64,000 nt of DNA from Candidatus Abyssobacteria bacterium SURF_5. GTDB taxonomy: Bacteria > Abyssobacteria > SURF-5. The notes under the pieces are model-generated. The model ran no database searches. It saw only the letters and a program-made list of their open reading frames with translations, and was not told where the DNA came from. The stretch spans positions 15,314-79,313 of the forward strand of contig QZKU01000041.1 in the NCBI GenBank assembly GCA_003598085.1, given 5' to 3'. Positions 18,183-26,642 of this stretch are shown one piece after another; the first letter of the stretch is position 1; each line of letters opens with the position of its first letter. The translations under genes and the position numbers were made by a program.

Positions 18183-19388
18183 CTACCAGGCGCGGCGGAG
18201 GATATTGACGCCGCAGGCGACGCCTTCGGCGTGAGAGAGGCCGCCGAGGGTATGAGTCATTCCTATTTTCGCGCCTTCCACCTGACGCTCGCCCGCCTCA
18301 CCCCGCAAGTGCCACGTCACTTCGCAGACCTGAGCGACGCCGGTCGCACCGACCGGATGCCCTTTTGAGAGAAGCCCGCCGCATGGGTTGACCGGAATCC
18401 GTCCGCCGATCTCGGTCTCCCCCTTCTCGATCATGGTTTTCGCTTCGCCTTTCTTGCAGAAGCCGAGGTCTTCGTAGTGAATCAATTCCGAGATCGAGAA
18501 GCAATCGTGGACAAGGGCCACGTCCACGTCGGCGGGGCCAATGCCCGCTTGCCGATAAGCTTCCTGTCCAGCATGAATAGTGGGCCGCATCGTATCAAGG
18601 TCGTTTTGGCTTGGCTCGAATGTGGCGGTCTTCAAGACGCTGGCGGCCACTTCGACTGGTTTGGAGCACATTTTTGCGGCTTTCTCTTTCGACATTACGA
18701 TGGCAGCAGCGGCGCCGTCGGTTGTGGGGCAGCACATCAGGAACGTGAGAGGATATGCAACCATCCGTGCCTCGAGCACTTCGCTCATTGTCACCGGTTT
18801 CTGGAATTGAGCATATGGATTCTTTGCCGCATTCTTCCGGTTTTTGACCGAGACCATTGCGAGATGTTCAGGAGTGGTACCGTACAGCTTCATGTGGCGA
18901 TTTGCGGCCATGCCGAAGAAGCCGGGAAAGCTTATGCCGAATTGTCCCTCAAGCTCGGCGTCGGCTCCGTTGCCGCCCATTCCCATTACCTTGCTGCGCC
19001 TGCGCTCATCCATCATGAGCTCGGCCCGGTCGAGTTGCATCTTCTCGACTCCGAGTGCAAGCGCGACGTCATGATGTCCGCTGGCGACGGCCAGAACCGC
19101 CTCCCTGAAGGCGGCACTCGCGCTCGCGCATGCGTTGCTTACGCTGGTGATCGGGATGCCGCCAAGCCCGATGGGGGCGAGCATGATCTCGCCGAAGATC
19201 GTGAACCCTTGTTTGCAGAAGGCGCCGGCGGCGACATTGCCGACGTAAGCCACTTCGATTGCCTTGTGGTTTATTCCTGCGTCGGTGACCGCCTTGTAGA
19301 CCGCTTCCTCAGCCAGCCAGCGCGGTTCCTTATCCAGATATTTCCCGAACCTGGTCATTCCCACTCCGACAACGCACACTTGTCTCAT
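18183..19388 (-). CDS. Thiolase-family protein (SCP-x/Ltp2-like)
   Basis: A 401-residue thiolase-fold enzyme of the lipid-transfer/SCP-x branch, which either cleaves 3-oxoacyl-CoA or acts as a retro-aldolase in sterol side-chain breakdown. The nucleophile-region motif SNACASASAAF has C87, and the C-terminal GGLLSKGHPVGATG carries the catalytic His. It overlaps by 4 bases a DUF35 zinc-ribbon/OB protein, the usual partner of this branch. Retention of the Cys and His motifs favours true thiolase, though aldolase cannot be excluded. The cytoplasmic product would be acetyl- or propionyl-CoA plus a shortened acyl-CoA. Confidence 0.88.
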   Translation of the reverse strand: MRQVCVVGVGMTRFGKYLDKEPRWLAEEAVYKAVTDAGINHKAIEVAYVGNVAAGAFCKQGFTIFGEIMLAPIGLGGIPITSVSNACASASAAFREAVLAVASGHHDVALALGVEKMQLDRAELMMDERRRSKVMGMGGNGADAELEGQFGISFPGFFGMAANRHMKLYGTTPEHLAMVSVKNRKNAAKNPYAQFQKPVTMSEVLEARMVAYPLTFLMCCPTTDGAAAAIVMSKEKAAKMCSKPVEVAASVLKTATFEPSQNDLDTMRPTIHAGQEAYRQAGIGPADVDVALVHDCFSISELIHYEDLGFCKKGEAKTMIEKGETEIGGRIPVNPCGGLLSKGHPVGATGVAQVCEVTWHLRGEAGERQVEGAKIGMTHTLGGLSHAEGVACGVNILRRAW

Positions 19389-19825
19389 TGCCGTCCCCCC
19401 TGTTTCACCGGCCGGAACTTGTATCCGATAAATTCCGCGGCGCCGACTTCCATGCCAAATTCCATCTCACGCATCGGCATGACCACGAGTTCGACTTCTG
19501 TTCCGATATCAAGCGCTTGTGTCGGGTCGCCTTCGAGGTCGGTGAAAATCGAGAAGAGCCGAATCCCTTCCGGCAGGTCGACATATCCAATTGGATGCTC
19601 GCCCATCATATACGAGACGGTCCACGAAAAAATTTTTCCGCGCCGGCCGAGGGGCGTCTCCTCCATTTGCTCCCAGCTATAGCAGGACGAGCACAGCCGC
19701 TGCGGCGGGAAATGGAGCTTGCCGCATTTTTTGCATTTCGAGGCCAGAAGATTGCTATCGGGCGAGAGCGGTTTCGAGAGCGCCCCTTGAACAAATTCTT
19801 TATCGACTGCAAACGGTTCGGCCAT
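19385..19825 (-). CDS. DUF35 zinc-ribbon/OB-fold partner protein
   Basis: A 146-residue protein. The rubredoxin-like ribbon has C31, C34, C45 and C48 (CKKCGKLHFPPQRLCSSC), followed by an OB-fold with a GKIFSWTVSY strand. This family (DUF35, ChsH2 C-domain type) forms complexes with SCP-x thiolases or Ltp2-type aldolases and may gate acyl-CoA access. Its stop overlaps the thiolase start by 4 bases, so expression is coupled. ATG 19825 has a GGAG-type site ahead of it. Confidence 0.88.
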   Translation of the reverse strand: MAEPFAVDKEFVQGALSKPLSPDSNLLASKCKKCGKLHFPPQRLCSSCYSWEQMEETPLGRRGKIFSWTVSYMMGEHPIGYVDLPEGIRLFSIFTDLEGDPTQALDIGTEVELVVMPMREMEFGMEVGAAEFIGYKFRPVKQGGRQ

Positions 19826-19879
19826 TTTTTCTCCTTTCAGTGAGCGAGGAAAACCGTGGGAAACGAGAGATTTTTATGC

Positions 19880-19908
19880 TTGACAAAGGTAAGGGTCCCC
19901 CATATAAT
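19880..19908 (+). promoter_or_regulatory. Perfect-consensus promoter between divergent thiolase and TetR genes
   Basis: TTGACA (19880-19885), 17 bases, TATAAT (19903-19908), reading toward the TetR gene 215 bases away. On the opposite strand TTCAAG-17-TTATAT overlaps it and may weakly serve the thiolase operon. The long interval 19909-20123 shows no gene. Confidence 0.7.
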
Positions 19909-20123
19909 CTGACTATATCTCAGGCTTGAATCTGTGTCAAGAAAGAATCGCCCCGTGTCGAGTTCATCTGGCAGTTGTACGTCCGAAGCCGCTCGTGCAA
20001 ACGGTCAAGAACCGCGCAAATGAAAGACGTACAGACAGGTGAAGAGGAGATAAGTCGTACTACTTCCTTTCAGATGAGAATGGAAAAAGCCGCCTGATTC
20101 AAACATGGCAACCCTTATTCCCG

Positions 20124-20738
20124 ATGGCGAAAAAGATATCCGAAATCGATCGAGAGAACCGCTGGAAGCGCCGCAGTCGCGAGACGCGGGATAAGCTGCT
20201 GAACGCAGCCGAGCAGATATTTTTGGAGAAGGGATATGACAACGCGACCACGCGTGAGATCTCGGCGCGCGCCGATCTCGGCGCCGGCACATTTTACGTG
20301 CACTTTCGCGACAAACGCGCGATCTACGACGCGCTTGTGCGGAGGGCGAACCGTGAGATGCATCGGAAATGGCTCGAGGCGCGGAGTCCGAAAATGTCCG
20401 TTGAGGAGCAGGTGGTGTCCGCCTTGCGCGTGAGTTTCGATTATTTCAGGGACAATGCGGACCTTGCGCGCCTGATCCTGATTGATGGCCCGCCGGTGGA
20501 TGCAGAATACACGATGAAGCTGCATTCGGGAATTGGGGCCGAGCTTCACGAGATTTTGCGAGACGGAATTGAATCGGATCGAGTGAGCGAGATAGAGCCG
20601 GCGATTCTGGCTACTGTTTTTATGGGCATCGCGGTGGTAATGGGCCGATGGCTTTTGTCGTCTCATTCTCCGGAAAATGCCGAAGAGATCGAGGAGGAGA
20701 TAATCCGCTTCTGTCTTCGCGGGATGCGGCCGGAGTGA
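20124..20738 (+). CDS. TetR/AcrR-family transcriptional regulator
   Basis: A 204-residue repressor-type protein. The N-terminal helix-turn-helix (about residues 18-64) includes NATTREISARADLGAGTFYVHF, the standard TetR recognition helix region; the rest is an all-helical ligand domain typical of fatty-acyl or aromatic-CoA sensors. No clear Shine-Dalgarno precedes the ATG. It is divergent from the thiolase/DUF35 operon and upstream of the MaoC/acyl-CoA dehydrogenase pair, so it likely controls these. The ligand is unknown. Confidence 0.88.
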   Translation: MAKKISEIDRENRWKRRSRETRDKLLNAAEQIFLEKGYDNATTREISARADLGAGTFYVHFRDKRAIYDALVRRANREMHRKWLEARSPKMSVEEQVVSALRVSFDYFRDNADLARLILIDGPPVDAEYTMKLHSGIGAELHEILRDGIESDRVSEIEPAILATVFMGIAVVMGRWLLSSHSPENAEEIEEEIIRFCLRGMRPE

Positions 20739-20780
20739 AATGATTTTAGATTTTGGATTGAAGAAAAGGATTTTTGATCC

Positions 20781-20806
20781 GCTGATTACGCAGATTTTCG
20801 CAGATT
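20781..20806. repeat. CGCTGATTACGCAGATT-type intergenic repeat
   Basis: The unit GATTACGCAGATTTTCGCAG contains CGCAGATT twice. It lies in the 292-base gap 20739-21030, which otherwise holds nothing recognisable. Similar A/T-rich GATTACGCAGATT strings are common intergenic filler in several environmental genomes. Confidence 0.5.
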
Positions 20807-21030
20807 AAAAAAGCGATCTTGGCGAAAGAGATGAATGGGCTTTTGCCGGTCACGTAAGGATAATCAGGAGAGATTCTTCGCTCTGCTCAGACAGACAACC
20901 GACTCTGTGGCGGAAGCGTGTCTCTGCGGTCGCGATACGGAAAATCTGGATTTTTCAAAGAGGGCGGAATGTTAATGGCAGGGTGTAAGAAAAGGCGATG
21001 AATTGTTTGACCAGATAAGGAGAAGGAACG

Positions 21031-21888
21031 ATGCCTATTGATCCGAAGAAAGCAGTCGGCGCAAAGTTACAGGGACTTCCTTATGAGTACACGGACCGCG
21101 ATGTGATGTTGTACGCGTTGGGCGTGGGGGCGGGCGTTCCGCAGACCGATGAGCAGCAGTTGAAGTTTACGTATGAGGGCGATCTGAAGGTGTTGCCGAC
21201 ATTCGGAGTGATACCGCCGTTCCCGTCGCTGGTCGGCCTGATCGGGGCGCCCGGAATGGAATTCAACCCGATGATGCTACTTCACGGCGAGCAGTATCTC
21301 GAAGTACGCAAACACCCTCTCCCGACCAGCGGCAAACTCACCACGCAGCCGAAGATATCGGCGATTTATGACAAGGGAAAGGGTGCTCTCGTTCTGCTTG
21401 ATGCCGTGACGAGCGACGAGAACGGGGACGAGGTTTTTTTCAACACGTTCTCGGTGTTTTTGCGCGGTGAAGGCGGCTTTGGAGGCGAATCCGGCCCGAA
21501 GCCGGGGAATCAGCCGCCTGATCGCGCGCCGGATAAGGTAGTCGAGCAGAAGACGCTCCCGCAGCAGGCGTTGATATACCGGTTGTGCGGCGACCGCAAC
21601 CCGTTGCATGCGGACCCGAATTTTGCGGCAATGGCCGGATTTGAGAAGCCGATTCTGCACGGGCTGTGCACGTTCGGGATTGCCGGCCGCGCGATCGTGC
21701 AGGAATTCTGCAACAACGAGCCCGAAAAATTCAAGAGCATCAAGGTCCGTTTCGCAAGTCACGTATTTCCGGGCGAGACCATTGTGACGGAGATGTGGAA
21801 AGAGGGCAACGAGGTCATCTTCAAATCGAAGACCGCCGAGCGCGGGCTCGACGTGATTACGAATGCTGCCGCAGTTCTGAACGCATAA
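21031..21888 (+). CDS. MaoC-like 2-enoyl-CoA hydratase (double hot-dog)
   Basis: A 285-residue hydratase 2-type enzyme that adds water to trans-2-enoyl-CoA to give (R)-3-hydroxyacyl-CoA. The N-terminal half is the degenerate hot-dog repeat; the C-terminal half holds the hydratase 2 motif [17 protein letters not shown] with D188 and H193 as the catalytic pair. The length and two-domain form match the hydratase part of peroxisomal multifunctional enzyme 2 and steroid/fatty-acid hydratases such as ChsH-type proteins. It is followed 34 bases later by an acyl-CoA dehydrogenase, its expected upstream step. Confidence 0.9.
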   Translation: MPIDPKKAVGAKLQGLPYEYTDRDVMLYALGVGAGVPQTDEQQLKFTYEGDLKVLPTFGVIPPFPSLVGLIGAPGMEFNPMMLLHGEQYLEVRKHPLPTSGKLTTQPKISAIYDKGKGALVLLDAVTSDENGDEVFFNTFSVFLRGEGGFGGESGPKPGNQPPDRAPDKVVEQKTLPQQALIYRLCGDRNPLHADPNFAAMAGFEKPILHGLCTFGIAGRAIVQEFCNNEPEKFKSIKVRFASHVFPGETIVTEMWKEGNEVIFKSKTAERGLDVITNAAAVLNA

Positions 21889-21922
21889 CTGAGAGCACAG
21901 CATCGACCGGAGGTATTTCTGT

Positions 21923-23077
21923 ATGCTGAAAAGCAAGCTTCCCTTTACGGAAGAGCACAACATGCTCCGCGACACGTTCCGCAAATTCATCGAGAAGGAG
22001 GTCACGCCTCACCACGAGCAATGGGAGAAGGACGGAAAGGTGCCGCGCGAGCTGTGGTTGAAGGCGGGCGAGAACGGGTTCCTCTGCCCGTGGGCCGACG
22101 AGAAATACGGCGGCATCGGCGCGGATTTTCTGTATTCAGTCATCATGATTGAAGAATTGACGAAGGCCGGTGCATCCGGTTTTGCGTTGCCGCTCCACAA
22201 CGATATCGTAGTCCCGTACATTTACGCGTTCGGCAATGACGAGCAGAAGGAGCGCTGGGTGCCCGGTTGCGTATCGGGCGAACAGATCAGCGCGCTTGCA
22301 ATGACCGAGCCCAACGCCGGTTCGGACGTGCAGTCGATGAAGACCACCGCGATCAAGGATGGCGATTCCTACGTCATCAACGGTCAGAAGACCTTCATCT
22401 CGAATGGACTCCTTGCCGATGTTGTGGTTGTCGCCGCGAAGACCGATCCGAAGGCGGACCCGCCGTATTCGGGGATCAGCCTGATTGTTGTCGAGCGGGA
22501 CACTCCGGGCTTCGAGCGCGGCAAGAAAATACAGAAGATCGGGATGAAGGCGCAGGACACGGCCGAGTTATTCTTCGACGAATGCAGGGTGCCGGCCGGC
22601 AACATTCTTGGCGGGGAGGGGTCCGGCTTCTTCATGATGATGCAGAAGCTGCAGCCGGAGCGTCTCGTGTGCGCGATTGGAGGCCAGGCGGCTGCCGAAA
22701 AATGTCTGGATTTGACAATCAAATATACGAAGGAGCGCGAGCAATTCGGCAGGCCGATCTTCAATTTCCAGCACACGCAGTTCCTGCTGGCGGACCTTGC
22801 GAGCGAGGTTTCGGTCGGGCGCGCATACATGGACAGGCTGATTCAGGACCACTTGGCCGGCGAGAACGTGGTGACGGAGACGTGCATGGCCAAGCTGTGG
22901 ATTTGCGAGATGGCTAACCGGGTAGCCGACCGCTGCCTGCAAATGCACGGCGGCTACGGCTACTGCGAGGAGTATCCGATTTCGAAGTTCTGGGTCGACG
23001 GCAGAATCCAGACGATTTTCGCGGGGACTTCCGAGGTGATGCGCCTGATCATCGCGCGCAGCCTTGGAAAAGATTAG
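21923..23077 (+). CDS. Acyl-CoA dehydrogenase
   Basis: A 384-residue flavin enzyme introducing a 2,3 double bond into acyl-CoA. Signatures include AMTEPNAGSD (FAD/substrate binding) and the C-terminal MHGGYGYCEEYPISKFWVD. The usual C-terminal base is absent (IFAGTSEV instead of YEGT); instead E246 in LQPERLV fits the isovaleryl- and long-chain acyl-CoA dehydrogenase position. This suggests a branched, long or side-chain substrate. Start: ATG 21923 (GGAGG about 10 bases upstream). Forms an operon with the MaoC hydratase. Electrons would go to ETF, which is not in the window. Confidence 0.92.
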   Translation: MLKSKLPFTEEHNMLRDTFRKFIEKEVTPHHEQWEKDGKVPRELWLKAGENGFLCPWADEKYGGIGADFLYSVIMIEELTKAGASGFALPLHNDIVVPYIYAFGNDEQKERWVPGCVSGEQISALAMTEPNAGSDVQSMKTTAIKDGDSYVINGQKTFISNGLLADVVVVAAKTDPKADPPYSGISLIVVERDTPGFERGKKIQKIGMKAQDTAELFFDECRVPAGNILGGEGSGFFMMMQKLQPERLVCAIGGQAAAEKCLDLTIKYTKEREQFGRPIFNFQHTQFLLADLASEVSVGRAYMDRLIQDHLAGENVVTETCMAKLWICEMANRVADRCLQMHGGYGYCEEYPISKFWVDGRIQTIFAGTSEVMRLIIARSLGKD

Positions 23078-23135
23078 GTAAGTGACTTTGGGGAGAGTGA
23101 ATGTATCCGACACTTGAGCGAGTGGTTTTTGCTTC

Positions 23136-23197
23136 GGGGACAGGCACCATTCTACGAATTCAAGAAGACATGAATTCCGTAAATGGAGCCAGTCCCC
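23136..23197. repeat. Long imperfect hairpin repeat (GGGGACAGG...CCAGTCCCC)
   Basis: Arms GGGGACAGGCACCATT and AATGGAGCCAGTCCCC pair with few mismatches, and an inner pair ACGAATTCA/TGAATTC extends the stem, with loop near 23160-23170. It lies in the 330-base gap 23078-23406 with a further GGGACAGTCCCC-like string at 23203-23217. This resembles REP/RAYT-associated extragenic palindromes; no RAYT gene is present here. Confidence 0.7.
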
Positions 23198-23344
23198 TTC
23201 GCGGTGGGACAGTCCCCATCGCTACCGTCGGACAGGCTTACAGTACCCGTCGCTGAGGATGCGGCTGACAATTCAGAGATAGAGGCACTAGATTAGAGGG
23301 CGAATGGGGCACCCTTCGCCCTTATTTTTTTTCGGCGCGCTGAA

Positions 23345-23373
23345 TTGACATAGGTCACGTCGTCAAGTATAGT
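23345..23373 (+). promoter_or_regulatory. Sigma-70 promoter of the first DUF2889 gene
   Basis: TTGACA (23345-23350), 17 bases, TATAGT (23368-23373), about 33 bases before the ATG at 23407. Confidence 0.75.
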
Positions 23374-23406
23374 TTGTGAAAGAAATAGCCATTCCGGAGG
23401 GAAATC

Positions 23407-23892
23407 ATGGTACTTTGTTACAGCCGCACGAAACACGCCTCGATTGCTCCGCTCGGTGAGGACAAGCTGCTCGTAACCAATTACATGGACGACGGCAATT
23501 TCAGCGGAGAAATCGAGATTGAGGTGGCGCTGCCCGACCTGGAGATTACGGCCGCACGCGGCAAATTCGAGCGCTGCTTCACTGAACATTGCACGGCCGC
23601 CGAATCTCTAGTGAAAAAAGTCATCGGGCTCAGAGTCGGCTCGGGGCTGACAAAGTTGCTCGAGAACCTAATTGGCGGACCGAAGGGATGTTCATTGATG
23701 GAAGCGCTGTTATTCGAGGCGTGCGACGCGGTCATTCTCTCGTTCACCCCTCAGCAGATGGGAATGGCCGATGGATTGGACGACGAGCAGCGCCGCGAAG
23801 GCCTGTTACAGATGGTGCAGATGAATCCGCGCCTGCTCAACAGTTGCATTGCATTCGATCCGAACGGCCCGTTGCTGAAGGGGCGCTTGTAG
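23407..23892 (+). CDS. DUF2889-family protein (copy 1)
   Basis: A 161-residue soluble protein resembling DUF2889: it has the strand-rich start, a conserved acidic-to-cysteine region (CFTEHCTAAESLVKKVIGLRVG) and the GGPKGCSLMEALLFEACDA segment, matching the family GC-x-H/L region. No biochemical function is known for the family. It has its own promoter and GGAGG (23396-23400). A second paralogue follows after a 188-base gap (23893-24080) that holds no visible feature beyond the next ribosome site. Confidence 0.7.
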   Translation: MVLCYSRTKHASIAPLGEDKLLVTNYMDDGNFSGEIEIEVALPDLEITAARGKFERCFTEHCTAAESLVKKVIGLRVGSGLTKLLENLIGGPKGCSLMEALLFEACDAVILSFTPQQMGMADGLDDEQRREGLLQMVQMNPRLLNSCIAFDPNGPLLKGRL

Positions 23893-24080
23893 GAGAGGAC
23901 TAGCGCTGATCGATAGTTCCCAGCGTTAGGCTCCCCTCATGCTGACTTACTCCCTTGATCGAGAGGGAACAAATTCCTTGCGGAAGAGACTAGAGCGGGG
24001 CGCCCTGAAGAATACATGCAGAGACATTAGGTAGTCCAGGAAAAGCGGGGATGTGAAGCGGACTTCAAGAGGAGGTTAAC

Positions 24081-24542
24081 GTGGCGAATTTTTCACGGAT
24101 GAAGCGGGTGGGCATCGAGCGGCCTGCGAAGGACAGAGCAATAGCGCACGGCCTTCTCGACGACCACATCTATTCGATGGAGATTGACGTCGAGTTTGTC
24201 CTGCCGCAATGCGAGATCACTCGAATCAGCGGCAGGATGAAGCGGTTCACGACGCCCGAATGTCCGCGCGCCGACGAGATTCTGAAGAAAGCGATCGGAA
24301 TGCGAATCGAGCCGGGCTTCCGCGAGAAGGTGAAGAAGCAGATCGGGCGCGCCGGCTGCCGGCATTACGGGACGCTGTTGATCGAGTGCTGTGATGCGCT
24401 CATGTCGGCCTCGATCCAATTTGCGCGTGAGGACCTTGAGGAGATGGGGCAGCCTGCGGATAGTGCAGCCATTCGGAAACGGCTTCTCGAGACGGTCCCG
24501 ATACTGAAGGATAGCTGCATGGCGTATGCCTCGAGTGAATGA
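24081..24542 (+). CDS. DUF2889-family protein (copy 2)
   Basis: A 153-residue paralogue of the protein at 23407. Shared landmarks are the acidic MEIDVEFVLPQCEITRISGRMKRF region, PECPRADEILKKAIGMRIEPGF, and GCRHYGTLLIECCDALM. The start is GTG 24081 behind GGAGG. It overlaps the next gene (PHP) by 4 bases, implying an operon 24081-25952. Function unknown; the pair may bind a ligand as a heteromer, which is inference. Confidence 0.7.
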   Translation: MANFSRMKRVGIERPAKDRAIAHGLLDDHIYSMEIDVEFVLPQCEITRISGRMKRFTTPECPRADEILKKAIGMRIEPGFREKVKKQIGRAGCRHYGTLLIECCDALMSASIQFAREDLEEMGQPADSAAIRKRLLETVPILKDSCMAYASSE

Positions 24543-25186
24543 TGAAGATAGACTTGCATTGTCACACTTCTCCTCTGTCGACCTGCAGCGCGATCAAAAT
24601 TCACGATCTGATTCCGCGGGCGAAAGAGGCGGGCATCGATGGGATTTGCCTGACGGAACATAACAAACTCTGGCCGCGAGACGAGGTGATGCGCCTTCGA
24701 GAGCGGTTTGAATTCCCGATTTTTCGCGGGATGGAAGTAACCACCCGCGACGGCGACATATTGGTATTTGGATTTGAGGAAGAACCCGCCGAGATAATAA
24801 GTGCGGCCGAATTGCATAAGAAGGTTTCTGACTGCGGCGGGTTCACGATTGTCGCGCATCCGTTTCGGGGGTTTCTGGTGTTTAATTTCGTGCAGCTATC
24901 GCTTTCGCCGGAGCGCGCGGCCACGCGTCCGGTGTTTCAGGCGGTCGACGCGATTGAGGCATACAATTGCAAGATAAACGAGCAGGAGACGCAGATGGCG
25001 CTTGATGTGAGCGCGCGACTCGGCATCCCGTGCGTGGCGGGGAGCGATGCGCATATTTTGGCCGACGTGGGAAAATACTACACGCATTTTTCCAGTGATA
25101 CTGACTCAGACGAGGATCTCGTCGTGCAGTTGAGGACGGGAAATTTTTCGATCTATGCACCGGAGAAGGGAGCTAACGATGTCTGA
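24539..25186 (+). CDS. PHP-domain metal-dependent phosphoesterase-like protein
   Basis: A 215-residue PHP (polymerase and histidinol phosphatase) fold. All metal motifs are present: DLHCHT at the N-terminus, GICLTEHNKL, GMEVTT, the HPFRG histidine in IVAHPFRG, and GSDAH near residue 164. Stand-alone PHP proteins hydrolyse phosphate esters such as cyclic nucleotide or sugar phosphates; the substrate here is unknown. It overlaps the DUF2889 gene by 4 bases and the DUF169 gene by 8 bases. Confidence 0.85.
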   Translation: MMKIDLHCHTSPLSTCSAIKIHDLIPRAKEAGIDGICLTEHNKLWPRDEVMRLRERFEFPIFRGMEVTTRDGDILVFGFEEEPAEIISAAELHKKVSDCGGFTIVAHPFRGFLVFNFVQLSLSPERAATRPVFQAVDAIEAYNCKINEQETQMALDVSARLGIPCVAGSDAHILADVGKYYTHFSSDTDSDEDLVVQLRTGNFSIYAPEKGANDV

Positions 25187-25952
25187 TTGGACCGGTTTGA
25201 TCCGAAACCTGGAAAGGTTGTTGCGGCTGAAGACGTTTCCGGTCGCATTCAAGCTGCTCGAGGATCCCGATGAGCTAAACCGGAATCCGTGGCTCAGGCG
25301 GCTGCCGCACAAGGTGACGACGTGTCAGTTGATCACCATTGTGCGCACGTTCGATTGGACTGTGGGCGCGACGGCGGATGATTTTGTGTCGCCGCGGTGC
25401 ACCAGCATCATTGGGTTGACGGAGCTGCCCGAGTACATCCGCGACGGCACGATGCGCAGCATGGTCTGGTGCGCGACCGTGGAGGACGCAAATAAGTGCG
25501 AGGATTCGATTCCGCTGATCCCCTCGGGAAAGTATCACGCAGTCATGCTGGCGCCGCTGGTTTATAATCCGTTCGATCCGGATATCATCCTGCTGTACGG
25601 GAACCCGGCACAGATGATGCTGCTTATCAACGCGATCCAGTTCCGCGATTACGAGCGGATGCAGTTTTTCAGCGTCGGCGAAAGCGCGTGCGCGGACGCG
25701 ATCGCGCAGTGTTACCTCACGGACAAGCCAGCCATGACGATCCCGTGTTACGGCGAGCGGCGCTATGGCCATGCGCAGGACGATGAAATGGTGATGGCGA
25801 TTCCGCACCATTATCTTGAAAAGATTGTGGAAGGCCTCGACCAGCTTTACAAGAGAGGCATTCGATATCCCATCTCGCAATTCGGGGCGCAGGTGGACCC
25901 GTCCCCCGGTCTTTTCGGAGCATACGGGAAGGCATTTGGCGGAGGGGACTGA
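25179..25952 (+). CDS. DUF169-family protein
   Basis: A 257-residue protein of the DUF169 family, recognisable from the PVAFKLLEDPDEL start, CQLITIVRTFDWTVGATADDF, and cysteines in ESACADAIAQCYLTDKPAMTIPCYGER. Members are widespread in anaerobes and are not characterised; a metal- or haem-related role has been suggested but is unproven. ATG 25179 is chosen over 25155 because GGAGAAGGG lies about 9 bases before it. Its start overlaps the PHP gene by 8 bases (ATGTCTGA). Confidence 0.85.
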   Translation: MSDWTGLIRNLERLLRLKTFPVAFKLLEDPDELNRNPWLRRLPHKVTTCQLITIVRTFDWTVGATADDFVSPRCTSIIGLTELPEYIRDGTMRSMVWCATVEDANKCEDSIPLIPSGKYHAVMLAPLVYNPFDPDIILLYGNPAQMMLLINAIQFRDYERMQFFSVGESACADAIAQCYLTDKPAMTIPCYGERRYGHAQDDEMVMAIPHHYLEKIVEGLDQLYKRGIRYPISQFGAQVDPSPGLFGAYGKAFGGGD

Positions 25953-26018
25953 GCCTGCGGGATCCGCACATTTTGGATTTGGAGAAGATGTCTGCCTGTA
26001 TAAGAAGGAAAATCAAGT

Positions 26019-26642
26019 ATGCTTCACGTCGGATTGACAGGTGGAATAGGCACGGGTAAGAGCACGATCGCGGCGATGTTTGCGAAACGCGGCGCGTATG
26101 TTCTCGATTATGACGAGCTTTCCCATTACGTAGTCGAACCGGAGAAACCGGCGTGGAGGGATATCGTCGATTTCTTCGGGCCGTCCATCCTGAGGGAGGA
26201 TCGCACGATCAATCGCCCCCGCCTTGGAGAAATAGTATTCGCGGACGCCGACAAGCGGAGGCAACTCCAGAGTTTCATCTATCCGAGACTGGGAGAAGAA
26301 TATGCGCGCAGGATTCAGGAGATTACGCAAAAGGACCCGAACGCCATCATCATGGCCGATGTCCCTCTGCTGATCGAGACGGGGATGAAGTCCATGTTCG
26401 AGAAGATCATTCTCGTTTATGCGACACGGGAACAGCAGCTTGGACGAATGACAGCGAGAAACGGATTCGACCTCGAGAGCGCAACGAAGAGACTGAACGC
26501 GCAGATGCCCATCGAGGAAAAACTTCAGTACGCCGATTACGTTGTGCACAACACGGGCTCGCTTGCCGCTGCCGAGGAGCAGGTTGAAGGTATTTGGAAC
26601 GAGCTCGTCAGTCTGAGCCGGCAGAAGACCGGTACTCCATAA
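26019..26642 (+). CDS. coaE: Dephospho-CoA kinase
   Basis: Phosphorylates the 3'-hydroxyl of dephospho-CoA, the last step of CoA synthesis. The 207-residue protein has the Walker A GLTGGIGTGKST, the substrate-binding VLDYDELSHYVV region, and VPLLIETG plus a lid ARNGFD segment, matching CoaE in order and length. ATG is preceded by AGGAAAATCAAGT. It stands alone 66 bases after the DUF169 gene. Confidence 0.92.
   Translation: MLHVGLTGGIGTGKSTIAAMFAKRGAYVLDYDELSHYVVEPEKPAWRDIVDFFGPSILREDRTINRPRLGEIVFADADKRRQLQSFIYPRLGEEYARRIQEITQKDPNAIIMADVPLLIETGMKSMFEKIILVYATREQQLGRMTARNGFDLESATKRLNAQMPIEEKLQYADYVVHNTGSLAAAEEQVEGIWNELVSLSRQKTGTP

Noticed and set aside
18477-19682. 401-codon plus-strand frame opposite the thiolase
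   Set aside because: Shadow of the thiolase and DUF35 genes, which have clear motifs on the minus strand.
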